24,072 bases of DNA from positions 1-24,072 of the IMG/VR virus record IMGVR_UViG_3300031696_000058. One strand, 5' to 3'. Of this stretch, positions 12,902 to 20,122 are shown piece by piece. The position numbers and the translations under genes are program-made. Below the pieces are notes generated by a model. It searched no databases. It saw only the letters and a list, made by a program, of their open reading frames with translations, and was not told the DNA's origin. This DNA comes from a virus. Position 1 is the first letter of the stretch, and every line of letters starts with the position of its first letter.

Positions 12902-15013
12902 TTAGTTACCAGTTCCAACGATCTCGGAGAATTCAACACCAGTTCTCGTCGCAACAAAGTTCAGAGTAATGAAGTTGATTGAACGAGCAGGTTTGATGTA
13001 GATATCTGCTACAAATCGATTAGTATCAATTACCTCTCCAGTATTATTTGTTTCGTCACAAACAACGAGGAAGTCAGTGATGCCTCGCCGTCCTTTGACA
13101 TCTCTAAGGAATGGCTCAGTCATGTTTCTGAACATTGCTCGAGTGAACTCATCGTTGAGCTCAAAGAGTTGGTATTTAGAAGCAGTTGAAATTGCTTTTT
13201 CAAGAACCATGAACAATCTCCGAACATTGATTCGATCAAACGCAGATGGTTTACTTTGTGCTGTCTTATCACCGAAGAGCAAGATACCTTGACCGGGCTC
13301 AGAAATGATTGGGTTAACACCCTCTTTATAGAGAGCGTCTCTATCAGCTTTAGTTGGATTCCACTTCAACTTAGTAACTCCGAGGAGATTACCGCGGTTA
13401 TAGCCTGCAGGCGAGAACCAAGGATCGTTAGTGTCATCTGTCCTTGCACAAAGACCAGCGACGTGGCCGTTTGCTGGAATATATCGATAAGTGTCATTAT
13501 ACTTATTATAGACATAAACTGCAGTAGAATCGAGAACAACATATGAGCTATTGTAACTTAAATCACCTGTAACATCAGCTGCTGAATCAGCAGTCGGATG
13601 AGGTGAAATAAATCCAATACAATCTTTTCGAGTAGTACCACATATCGCTACGATTTTACTACCAATGTCTGTTGCATCGTTATCGTCGCCTTCCGCGAAC
13701 ATCAGATTGACATCAATCGCGTCTGGGTTAGAAAACAGCATTAGCGCAGTCGTAACACTTGGTGTCTTATCGCCGGCATCGGCCTCACTAGAACCGTCAA
13801 CTCCATTCACTAGCTCGTAATCAAACATGTTGTAGTTGGTAGCGACTGTAGCTATTGTAATAGTAATATATTCGTCAGCATCTGAACTCGTCGCTCCAAG
13901 AAGAGTTTCTGGGATTGTTATAGTATCACCTACGACAAAACCTGAACCACCATTGACGAGTGTAACGCTACCGGGATTATCGATGCTATATCCACCGCTG
14001 CCGCCGGTGAGGACAATAGTAAATGTTGCTCCTCCAGAAGAAGCATTCGACAGTGTAACTCCGGCATCTTCAGTAGAAACATTGTAAGTTCCAAGTGCAA
14101 GGTCGCTAGAGGAAGCATCAGTAGTCAGCACATTGGTTACAGTCGCGATCGAAGCTCCAATAGCTGTAGAGTTAAATAGTTTTGAAGTTGAACCAGCTGT
14201 TCCAGGACCGGCGTACTCAACACCGCCTATTGCTTTTGCATTAAATTGTGTTTTGAACGCGCCCTCATTAATGTAAACATACGCTGAATCACGGTTAATC
14301 ACTGTTTTGTAGTAATTAACTCCGCCATCTTTAACAGCATCAGAGTATAAGGAAAGACCTTCGAACATTTCTAAAACTGCTCCGCGAACTCCACTAAAGA
14401 ATCCATCTTCGTCAACCACCGCGATATGAACTTCATCATTCGCACCTGCGAGATCGTTGCTAGATGCCCAAGCACTTGTACCAGCGTCGGCGCTGACCAT
14501 CCCGTCCAAACTTACCAATGAGAATTTACCTGCAGTTTGTGAAGCTGTTGGAGCAAGAACCGCAGATGCAATATACACCTTAAGGCTGTTACCAGCTTTT
14601 CCTGGATAGCGCGCTTGAACAACTCCAGCATTAGTACCGAATGAGCTTAGCCCGTCGAAAACGTCCTTGTTGTTAATTGTTATAACGCTGGTGTTACTCG
14701 CAGATGGAGAACCAGCTGCATTTTTTGCGTTTGCTGAACATGCTCGCGAGACGCGGAGCGTGTTACTATATTTTAAAAAGCTTGCGGCCTGCAGAAATGA
14801 AGTATAGTTGTCATAGTCACCTCCAGTGGTTGTATCCACTGGTGCGCCATATTCTTTAATTAGTTCCTTCTCAGAAGATACTAATCCTACTTCTCCTACT
14901 GGGCCCCAGCTGAAGTGACCTGCGTATGCACCGATTGATGTCGATACTGCGGGGATCACATTAGTCAAATCTACTTCTTTGACCTCTACTCCTGGTGATA
15001 CCTGAAATGCCAT
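12902..15013 (-). CDS. 18: gp18, contractile tail sheath protein
   Basis: The sheath subunit contracts around the tail tube on infection. The 703-residue protein (T4 gp18 659) starts with the family signature PGVEVKEVDLTNVIPAVSTS and GAYAGHFSWGPVGEV. It ends with the conserved inner domain (DRINVRRLFMVLEKAI, FRNMTEPFLRDVKGRRGI, INFITLNFVATRTGVEF). The middle, about residues 300-395, holds a beta-rich glycine-serine region (IVLTGGSGGYSI, NGGSGFVVGDTITIPE) that looks like an inserted, outward-facing domain. In T4 the equivalent domains are also outside and variable. It has a 65-base leader from a perfect late promoter. Confidence 0.96.
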   Translation of the reverse strand: MAFQVSPGVEVKEVDLTNVIPAVSTSIGAYAGHFSWGPVGEVGLVSSEKELIKEYGAPVDTTTGGDYDNYTSFLQAASFLKYSNTLRVSRACSANAKNAAGSPSASNTSVITINNKDVFDGLSSFGTNAGVVQARYPGKAGNSLKVYIASAVLAPTASQTAGKFSLVSLDGMVSADAGTSAWASSNDLAGANDEVHIAVVDEDGFFSGVRGAVLEMFEGLSLYSDAVKDGGVNYYKTVINRDSAYVYINEGAFKTQFNAKAIGGVEYAGPGTAGSTSKLFNSTAIGASIATVTNVLTTDASSSDLALGTYNVSTEDAGVTLSNASSGGATFTIVLTGGSGGYSIDNPGSVTLVNGGSGFVVGDTITIPETLLGATSSDADEYITITIATVATNYNMFDYELVNGVDGSSEADAGDKTPSVTTALMLFSNPDAIDVNLMFAEGDDNDATDIGSKIVAICGTTRKDCIGFISPHPTADSAADVTGDLSYNSSYVVLDSTAVYVYNKYNDTYRYIPANGHVAGLCARTDDTNDPWFSPAGYNRGNLLGVTKLKWNPTKADRDALYKEGVNPIISEPGQGILLFGDKTAQSKPSAFDRINVRRLFMVLEKAISTASKYQLFELNDEFTRAMFRNMTEPFLRDVKGRRGITDFLVVCDETNNTGEVIDTNRFVADIYIKPARSINFITLNFVATRTGVEFSEIVGTGN

Positions 15014-15030
15014 TCTAGTTTGTTCCTTTC
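15014..15030 (-). promoter_or_regulatory. Ribosome-binding leader of gp18
   Basis: The minus strand reads GAAAGGAACAAACTAGA before the gp18 ATG, two bases longer than the matching gp19 and gp23 leaders. AAAGGA is a good Shine-Dalgarno core. The TAG inside it ends a 13-codon frame starting at 15056. Confidence 0.6.
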
Positions 15031-15056
15031 AATGTTTTATTAATAAGTTTATTCAT
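15015..15056 (-). CDS. Putative 13-codon leader peptide before gp18
   Basis: An ATG at 15056 opens a 13-codon frame (MNKLINKTLKGTN) closed by TAG at 15015-15017, one base before the gp18 ATG. It lies wholly inside the late mRNA leader of gp18. The stop-to-start spacing would allow translational coupling. A frame this short can arise by chance, and only the layout supports it. Confidence 0.2.
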   Translation of the reverse strand: MNKLINKTLKGTN

Positions 15057-15078
15057 AACAAGATTGTCTCAATATTTC

Positions 15079-15086
15079 TATTTATA
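15079..15086 (-). promoter_or_regulatory. Late promoter TATAAATA of gp18
   Basis: A perfect octamer on the minus strand, 65 bases before the gp18 ATG, in the 84-bp gap after the gp17 stop codon. This is the only late octamer in the window far enough from its gene to give a normal-length leader. It probably drives gp18 and, by read-through, gp19. Confidence 0.8.
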
Positions 15087-15097
15087 TAATCTTTACT

Positions 15098-16693
15098 TTA
15101 CAGATCGTGCCACGCTCTTGCTTCGTTCGCCATTTCTTCATGTCTATTTTCGCCCTTCGAAGCATTGTTTATAATACCAAATGGTGGAACATCGTTCTCT
15201 ATCTGCTCCATTTTTTCTTTGAATAGCATCTCCTTTAGATCGACTGTCGATATATCTCCGAACGCTTCAGATGATACAAACCATGCAAACATAACTAAAT
15301 TCATAACTAGATCATCGTGGTTTCCAGAGCTTGCCTCATAAGAACTGCCTTTCACCTCGAATGTAGATAATTCTAAAATAGTCTGTTCATCTATGATATT
15401 TATCTTCCCTAATTCTACTAAATCTTTTAGGTTAGAGCAGCCGATCCGCTTGATCCTTTTTGTCATCATTACCCCGATGCCATTCTTACGAACGCTTGAT
15501 TCGACAAACATATTTTCGTATTCGTGCTCATAGTATACATCATTACACACGACTATTCCAACATCATTACTTTCAATGATAACTAAGGCTTCATTATACT
15601 CTCGTGCAACTCTTACAATAATATCTCCAAAGATCATCGGAGATATCATGTTATCTCTGAACGTTGCAACTTGTCTAAATTTACCAAATGTTGCATCAAT
15701 AACTGTAATAGTCGAATAGTCTTGACCCCGACCCTTAGAAACGTCAACAGTCATTACATACTGGTGGTCATTAATAGGATCTTCATAGTATTTTACACCG
15801 CGGTGGAATCTTTCAGCAGAATGCATCTGCAAACCGAGTAGAGTGTTAGAGGAAATGAGTGTGTTCGAAGTTCCAATAAAACTATTGCCAAATTCCTGAT
15901 CAAACTGTAATTCTGAAGTGTTGGCGATAGTCAGTGCTTTCCACGCTTCATCACGACCAGGAACATCGAACCAATCTATGCGGAATGGTACAAATTCGTT
16001 CTTCTTTTTCTGTGCAGCTTCCCACAAGCCGCAGAAAATATTTCCAATGCCATTCGCAGTAGATGTGATAATTACTTTAGTTTCGGTGCCAGCAGAAACC
16101 ACCGGGTATGTAGATGTATAAAACTCACTGGCATTTTCAACGAATGCGAACTCATCAAGGAAAAGTAGATTGACAGAAAGTCCTCGAATAGAACTTGCTG
16201 AAGTAGCTGCCGCGATTATTCTTGAATTATTAGAAAACTCAATTGAACCTTTATTAAGAGCTTTACATCCTGGTTGTAAAAAGAATGGAAGATTCTCAAG
16301 AGCCAGTGTGATGCGGCTCAACATCTCTCTCGCAGTAGATCCTTTGTTAGCAAGTATCGCAACGGTCTTTTCAGCGTGAAAAATAACATACCACAGAATG
16401 TAAATTACCGATGAAATAGATTTACCTGATTGGCGACATGCGAGGACAATGTTGAAGCGATTCTCGTTGAACTGCTTGAACATGTTCTTTTGATACTCGT
16501 ACGGGATAAATGGCACTAACCCCTTATCCAGCGATATCACTTTAACATATTTCTCAACGAAATAGATAGGATCATTCATACACTTCACGTACTCATCAAC
16601 CTCTTCCGCTGAGAACTGAGTCTTAAGCCCGTCCTTTTTCACTAGCGGGTTACCCATGTAACCGCCATTACCATTTACTAAAATTTCAGACAT
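15098..16693 (-). CDS. 17: gp17, terminase large subunit (ATPase and nuclease)
   Basis: This is the packaging motor. It cuts concatemeric DNA and pumps it into the head through the portal. The 531-residue protein (T4 gp17 610) has the Walker A-like CRQSGKS at residues 86-92, typical of T4-type terminases, Walker B LLFLDEF at 176-182 with D180 and E181, and the coupling motif TSTANG at 210-215. The RNase H-like nuclease starts at VMTVDVSKGRGQDYS with D317 as first metal ligand, continues with ALVIIESND (E374) and the late acidic HDDLVMN. All key residues are present. Its ATG overlaps the end of gp16 by eight bases. Confidence 0.96.
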   Translation of the reverse strand: MSEILVNGNGGYMGNPLVKKDGLKTQFSAEEVDEYVKCMNDPIYFVEKYVKVISLDKGLVPFIPYEYQKNMFKQFNENRFNIVLACRQSGKSISSVIYILWYVIFHAEKTVAILANKGSTAREMLSRITLALENLPFFLQPGCKALNKGSIEFSNNSRIIAAATSASSIRGLSVNLLFLDEFAFVENASEFYTSTYPVVSAGTETKVIITSTANGIGNIFCGLWEAAQKKKNEFVPFRIDWFDVPGRDEAWKALTIANTSELQFDQEFGNSFIGTSNTLISSNTLLGLQMHSAERFHRGVKYYEDPINDHQYVMTVDVSKGRGQDYSTITVIDATFGKFRQVATFRDNMISPMIFGDIIVRVAREYNEALVIIESNDVGIVVCNDVYYEHEYENMFVESSVRKNGIGVMMTKRIKRIGCSNLKDLVELGKINIIDEQTILELSTFEVKGSSYEASSGNHDDLVMNLVMFAWFVSSEAFGDISTVDLKEMLFKEKMEQIENDVPPFGIINNASKGENRHEEMANEARAWHDL

Positions 16694-17099
16694 CTACTGA
16701 TTCATCTTTACTTCTGCCTTTAAGATACTTTTGCAATTCTGTAGTTGATCCAACAAAAATAGAATTATTAGTAGTTGTGCTTGAAGGCCCACCTTTTTCT
16801 TGAGTGATGTCTTTCCGCATCTTCTGCAATTTAACAAGATCGTGTGTCATCTCGCTAGTGTGTTTTATCATTGTTGACAATACTTCAAATGCTCTAGGAT
16901 GCTCTGACTCCGATGCAAGCGCCATCATCTGATTGATCGATTCGCACGACTGATCGATTAGCATCTTCATTTTATCTCGAGAGTACTCAACATCTGTCTC
17001 GGTGTCACTCGCTATCTGATAACCTGAAACTTCAGTTTGAGGACTTTGCGTTATTTCAAGATTTTCTGCTTCTTCAATTATTTCATCTTCACGATCCAT
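16686..17099 (-). CDS. 16: gp16, terminase small subunit
   Basis: The small terminase binds DNA and activates gp17. The 137-residue protein (T4 gp16 164) has an acidic N-terminus, then central helices SRDKMKMLIDQSCESINQM and PRAFEVLSTMIKHTSEMTHDLVKL, which form the oligomerising coiled coil in this family. A C-terminal segment NNSIFVGSTTELQKYLKG resembles the family's conserved end. I chose the ATG at 17099 (MDREDEII); a TTG at 17111 is possible but less likely. The start overlaps the gp15 stop by 11 bases, and the end overlaps gp17. Position and helices make the call good. Confidence 0.88.
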   Translation of the reverse strand: MDREDEIIEEAENLEITQSPQTEVSGYQIASDTETDVEYSRDKMKMLIDQSCESINQMMALASESEHPRAFEVLSTMIKHTSEMTHDLVKLQKMRKDITQEKGGPSSTTTNNSIFVGSTTELQKYLKGRSKDESVDV

Positions 17100-17871
17100 G
17101 ATCAAAACCAAATGTAGTTGTTATAGTATCGGTGCTATCAAGCGGCGCTGTATCGCCCGCTGCCACTGCAACACGGATATTTGTATTATTAACGCCGTAA
17201 GGATTAGCTGTTTTTAGGCTTGTGTCGACGCTATCAAATAAGAACGTGTCAACCTTTCTTATGAGGCCTTGCTTACTTACTCCACCGGCAAACTTCACTT
17301 TCATACTAAAATCAAGAGTGTACATGATAGTTCTCCTTGTATCAAAATCACCCTCATAATCATCGTTCATTGAGATTGAATTTAGTATGATAGGAACATC
17401 AGTAGTAGTGTTCTTCCCTTCAAGTTCTTTTATACTTACAGTGTACTCAGGAGAAAATGTAGGTAGAATCTGTTCTACTATTTGTAGTGCTTCATCTTGA
17501 TTGAGAGCATAAATATTTAATTGCATTCCGATAATATATGGAACACTTTGATACAGAGTATTAACATTATCGCTATCACCATCAATCGGAATCATCTTCT
17601 TGTTGAAGCGATTCAGCTTACTCTCGTTGTCATACTCTATCGAAGTAATCTCGAAACTAATCCTAGGTAGTTTGATCGCGATCGTTTCTGAAGTAGAACC
17701 AGATGCATCTGAACTGATCCGTGCAAGAAATTTCTTCCTAGGACCATACGCAACAGGCACTTTTTCTTCTGTGGCTCCAGGTCGAAGGATCTTAATGTTG
17801 TTGAATAGTGTACCAAAAACAGCTACAGATGTTCTGACTGTTTTGTTATAAAAATGTGTTCCGCTTAGCAT
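17089..17871 (-). CDS. 15: gp15, tail sheath stabiliser / tail terminator
   Basis: gp15 caps the tail at the head end, holding sheath and tube and joining to the neck. The 260-residue protein (T4 gp15 272) starts MLSGTHFYNKTVRTSVAVFGTLFNNI and has VPVAYGPRKKFLARI, PRISFEITSIEYD and RKVDTFLFD, all in the order expected of the family. YQSVPYIIGMQLNIYALNQDE near residue 110 is another recognised block. It follows gp14 after three bases and overlaps gp16. The operon is read from the late promoter before gp13. Confidence 0.93.
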   Translation of the reverse strand: MLSGTHFYNKTVRTSVAVFGTLFNNIKILRPGATEEKVPVAYGPRKKFLARISSDASGSTSETIAIKLPRISFEITSIEYDNESKLNRFNKKMIPIDGDSDNVNTLYQSVPYIIGMQLNIYALNQDEALQIVEQILPTFSPEYTVSIKELEGKNTTTDVPIILNSISMNDDYEGDFDTRRTIMYTLDFSMKVKFAGGVSKQGLIRKVDTFLFDSVDTSLKTANPYGVNNTNIRVAVAAGDTAPLDSTDTITTTFGFDHGS

Positions 17872-17874
17872 ATC

Positions 17875-18777
17875 TTAAGTTGTTATGTTTGGCATTCCGA
17901 ATGGATTATTCTTAGTAAAATCAATGAATGAATTACCTTCAGTTTCAAAATCTGTATTGTCCGCGTAAGGATCATTATCGTCGATCGTGCTAAATGCATC
18001 TACTGTTGAAATTACGTAAGAAGGATTAGGACTATTCTGTGATCCTGATACATTACCCCATGAGCCCTCTGTTTTAACAAAGCCAGTATTGCTACTATCA
18101 CTTGCGAGCTGGTTGGTGACATCTATATAATTAGTTCCGATAACGGCAACTTCACCTGTCACTGTTATTGTTCCGTTAGTCTGAGTAACATCTTCACCAA
18201 CAGCAAATGTTCCTGCTCCGCTTCCTAAGTTTAAGCGAGTTCGTACACCGAACTTTATTTCAAACTTGTCAACCTCTGATACACCCGTATCAATCTCTTG
18301 ATTGTTGTATTCGAACTGTTGACATGACAATTTAAATGTAGGAACGTTCTGAAGTTGATAGAACGGGGTTTCATCTTCAACGTAATTAATTTCAAATAAA
18401 CCATTAACAAGTGGGAAGTATATCAGATCACCTTCTTGAGGTCTAACTTCTACTGGATCCTGGAACCTCGATACGAGTTGTTCCCAACGTCTATTTGAAA
18501 CAATAAGATTGATGCTGTCTCGTATTTCTACGCCGAACTTTGAAAGCAAGTCACCATCACCACCGAAACCATCAGTGTTTTCAACATACATTTCAATCTG
18601 ATGCGCAGCACCAAATTTCGCAAGGGCATCCTCGTTAAATATAGAATCAGTATTTACAATACTCCTAGGAATATAAAACACATCATGTCCATAAATCTTA
18701 AGAGCCTCTATAGTAATATCTTCATAGAGTCTCTTTTCAGGAGTTGACCCCTGATTAAAATATACGTTCCTTGGCAT
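17875..18777 (-). CDS. 14: gp14, neck protein
   Basis: gp14 and gp13 build the neck that seals the filled head and accepts the tail. The 300-residue protein (T4 gp14 256) starts MPRNVYFNQGSTPEKRLYED and has DVFYIPRSIVNTDSIFNED, GAAHQIEMYVENTDGFGGDG and DLIYFPLVNGLFEINYVED, patterns I know from marine T4-like neck proteins. Residues about 180-265 form a Gly/Ser/Thr-rich beta insertion (LGSGAGTFAVGEDVTQTN) which explains the added length. A good AGGATAAG ribosome site precedes the ATG, only a few bases after the gp13 stop codon. Confidence 0.92.
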   Translation of the reverse strand: MPRNVYFNQGSTPEKRLYEDITIEALKIYGHDVFYIPRSIVNTDSIFNEDALAKFGAAHQIEMYVENTDGFGGDGDLLSKFGVEIRDSINLIVSNRRWEQLVSRFQDPVEVRPQEGDLIYFPLVNGLFEINYVEDETPFYQLQNVPTFKLSCQQFEYNNQEIDTGVSEVDKFEIKFGVRTRLNLGSGAGTFAVGEDVTQTNGTITVTGEVAVIGTNYIDVTNQLASDSSNTGFVKTEGSWGNVSGSQNSPNPSYVISTVDAFSTIDDNDPYADNTDFETEGNSFIDFTKNNPFGMPNITT

Positions 18778-18778
18778 C

Positions 18779-19537
18779 TTATCCTATAAAATCTAATGGT
18801 GGTAATTCGTGTTCAAGACGAATCTTCTCTTCAAGCTTTTCAATATCAGCGATAGCATCATCGTATATTTGGCGGCCGTTCATCGTAACACCGCCAGGTA
18901 GAACCATACCCTCGAATTTAATAAGATTCAATCCCCATTGCCTCTTAACTAATGCAGTAGTATATCTCTTTAAAAACATATCGTTGTATACCGTAGTGAA
19001 ACTCTCTGGATCAACAGCGCTGTATCCGTCAAACACGACATAGTTTCCTACTCCGAGATCTTTTAGAGCATCTGTGTGAAAATTCACTCGTCCCTTATGT
19101 CGACTGTATTGGATCATTTCATAGACGCCGTTTATATTACGGTCGATTAATGAAAGATACTGCTGAGTCAATTCGTAATTAACGATACCGCCAGATGCTC
19201 CGCCCAAATCGAAAATATCATTTAGGTGCATTTGATAATCTACTGAAAAAAGCGAGGTTCCAGAATTAGTATTACTTATATTAAATACATTATTGATCGA
19301 TAAGATATTTGTAGCAGGAGAGATCGCGATATATCCATTAGTAATATCAGTTTGAGTTACCTGATGCTTCAAGAGATTACGAACTACAGCATCACTATGA
19401 AAATCTTGATAGAATTGGATTGCCTCATCAACACGGTCTTCGATCTGATCGTCATCAACATTAATTTCGATGACAGGATGGCCTAATGCTCTTAAGCAAT
19501 AATCAATAAGTTTCTGTCTTGTATTTGGTATAGCCAT
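18779..19537 (-). CDS. 13: gp13, neck / head completion protein
   Basis: gp13 completes the head after packaging, together with gp14. The 252-residue protein (T4 gp13 309) has family features: LIDYCLRALGHPVIEINVDD near the N-terminus, QIEDRVDEAIQFYQDFHSDAV, and a C-terminal helix block FLKRYTTALVKRQWGLNLIKF and LPGGVTMNGRQIYDDAIADI. It is the first gene of the 13-14-15-16-17 operon. A perfect late octamer lies six bases before the ATG and a one-mismatch copy lies further upstream. Confidence 0.93.
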   Translation of the reverse strand: MAIPNTRQKLIDYCLRALGHPVIEINVDDDQIEDRVDEAIQFYQDFHSDAVVRNLLKHQVTQTDITNGYIAISPATNILSINNVFNISNTNSGTSLFSVDYQMHLNDIFDLGGASGGIVNYELTQQYLSLIDRNINGVYEMIQYSRHKGRVNFHTDALKDLGVGNYVVFDGYSAVDPESFTTVYNDMFLKRYTTALVKRQWGLNLIKFEGMVLPGGVTMNGRQIYDDAIADIEKLEEKIRLEHELPPLDFIG

Positions 19538-19543
19538 ATTATC

Positions 19544-19551
19544 TATTTATA
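19544..19551 (-). promoter_or_regulatory. Late promoter TATAAATA before gp13
   Basis: A perfect octamer on the minus strand, six bases before the gp13 ATG. It would drive the neck and terminase operon. By T4 spacing, only one or two leader bases would remain. Confidence 0.65.
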
Positions 19552-19586
19552 TAATAGCAGATGAAGAACGCGCTGCGTACAGTTTT

Positions 19587-19594
19587 TATTTATC
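19587..19594 (-). promoter_or_regulatory. Second late-like octamer upstream of gp13
   Basis: GATAAATA (one mismatch) lies 49 bases before the gp13 ATG and would give a normal leader of about 44 bases. It offers an alternative to the very close octamer at 19544-19551. The 89-bp gap otherwise shows no clear terminator. Confidence 0.4.
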
Positions 19595-19626
19595 TAATGT
19601 TATCTCGGCATTGATCTGCTTAAGCG

Positions 19627-20049
19627 TTAAACAACTGTATCATCGACGACTGGTGCTTCCTCTGCGAGTGTTTCATTAGCAGCTGCTTCCGCCGCGGCGA
19701 ATTCCGCTTCAGCGAGTTGTTCTGCAGCCATCATGACTTCAAGTTCTTGCTGTTGATGCGCAATCAAGACAGGTAATGCATCGCCAACTGCTTTAAATGC
19801 TAAGGCAGCTTCGGGAAATGCTTCTATTGTCTGCCAAAATGGAACTGTCACGTTACGACTATCCTCAATCAGTCGTTCTCCGCTTTCTTGGTCAAAGGGG
19901 CAATAGTTAATGCTTATATAGTCATTCCCAGATGCTTCAGCCGCGTTCACTGTTAGATCAAGGATATACGCCTGAGCAAAGTCTTTAGCTGGAGAAGCGA
20001 TTACAGCATCGCGCGAAGTAGGTTCGGTTAGTTGAATAATTACTGACAT
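19627..20049 (-). CDS. Unrecognised small late protein beside the tail fibre
   Basis: This 140-residue protein has no family I recognise. The N-terminal two-thirds mix beta and alternating polar residues (SVIIQLTEPTSRD, AYILDLTVNAAEAS, NDYISINYCPFDQESGERL). The last third is a long Ala/Glu/Gln-rich helix (residues about 95-130), likely coiled coil, ending in an acidic tail VVDDTVV. I chose the ATG at 20049 because the in-frame upstream start is a TTG and a perfect late octamer lies eight bases before this ATG. Expression is late. Lying after a tail fibre gene, it may help fibre assembly or attach to it, but nothing in its sequence shows this. Confidence 0.8.
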   Translation of the reverse strand: MSVIIQLTEPTSRDAVIASPAKDFAQAYILDLTVNAAEASGNDYISINYCPFDQESGERLIEDSRNVTVPFWQTIEAFPEAALAFKAVGDALPVLIAHQQQELEVMMAAEQLAEAEFAAAEAAANETLAEEAPVVDDTVV

Positions 20050-20057
20050 GGTATTAT

Positions 20058-20065
20058 TATTTATA
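20058..20065 (-). promoter_or_regulatory. Late promoter TATAAATA before the 140-residue gene
   Basis: A perfect octamer on the minus strand, eight bases before the ATG at 20049. It lies in the 73-bp gap after the tail fibre stop codon. Confidence 0.7.
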
Positions 20066-20122
20066 TCAACCAGGTTTACGCGCCAGATCAACTGTGTAAT
20101 TTTTATTTTCAAACATGATATT

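Noticed and set aside
17109-17111. TTG start for gp16
   Set aside because: The ATG four codons later is more usual and gives the expected acidic start.
19553-19626. Terminator between the 140-residue gene and gp13
   Set aside because: Only short imperfect pairings are visible, with no clear stem followed by a U-tract.
20110-20112. TTG start for the 140-residue gene, adding 21 residues
   Set aside because: It would place the perfect late octamer inside the coding region; the ATG at 20049 fits better.
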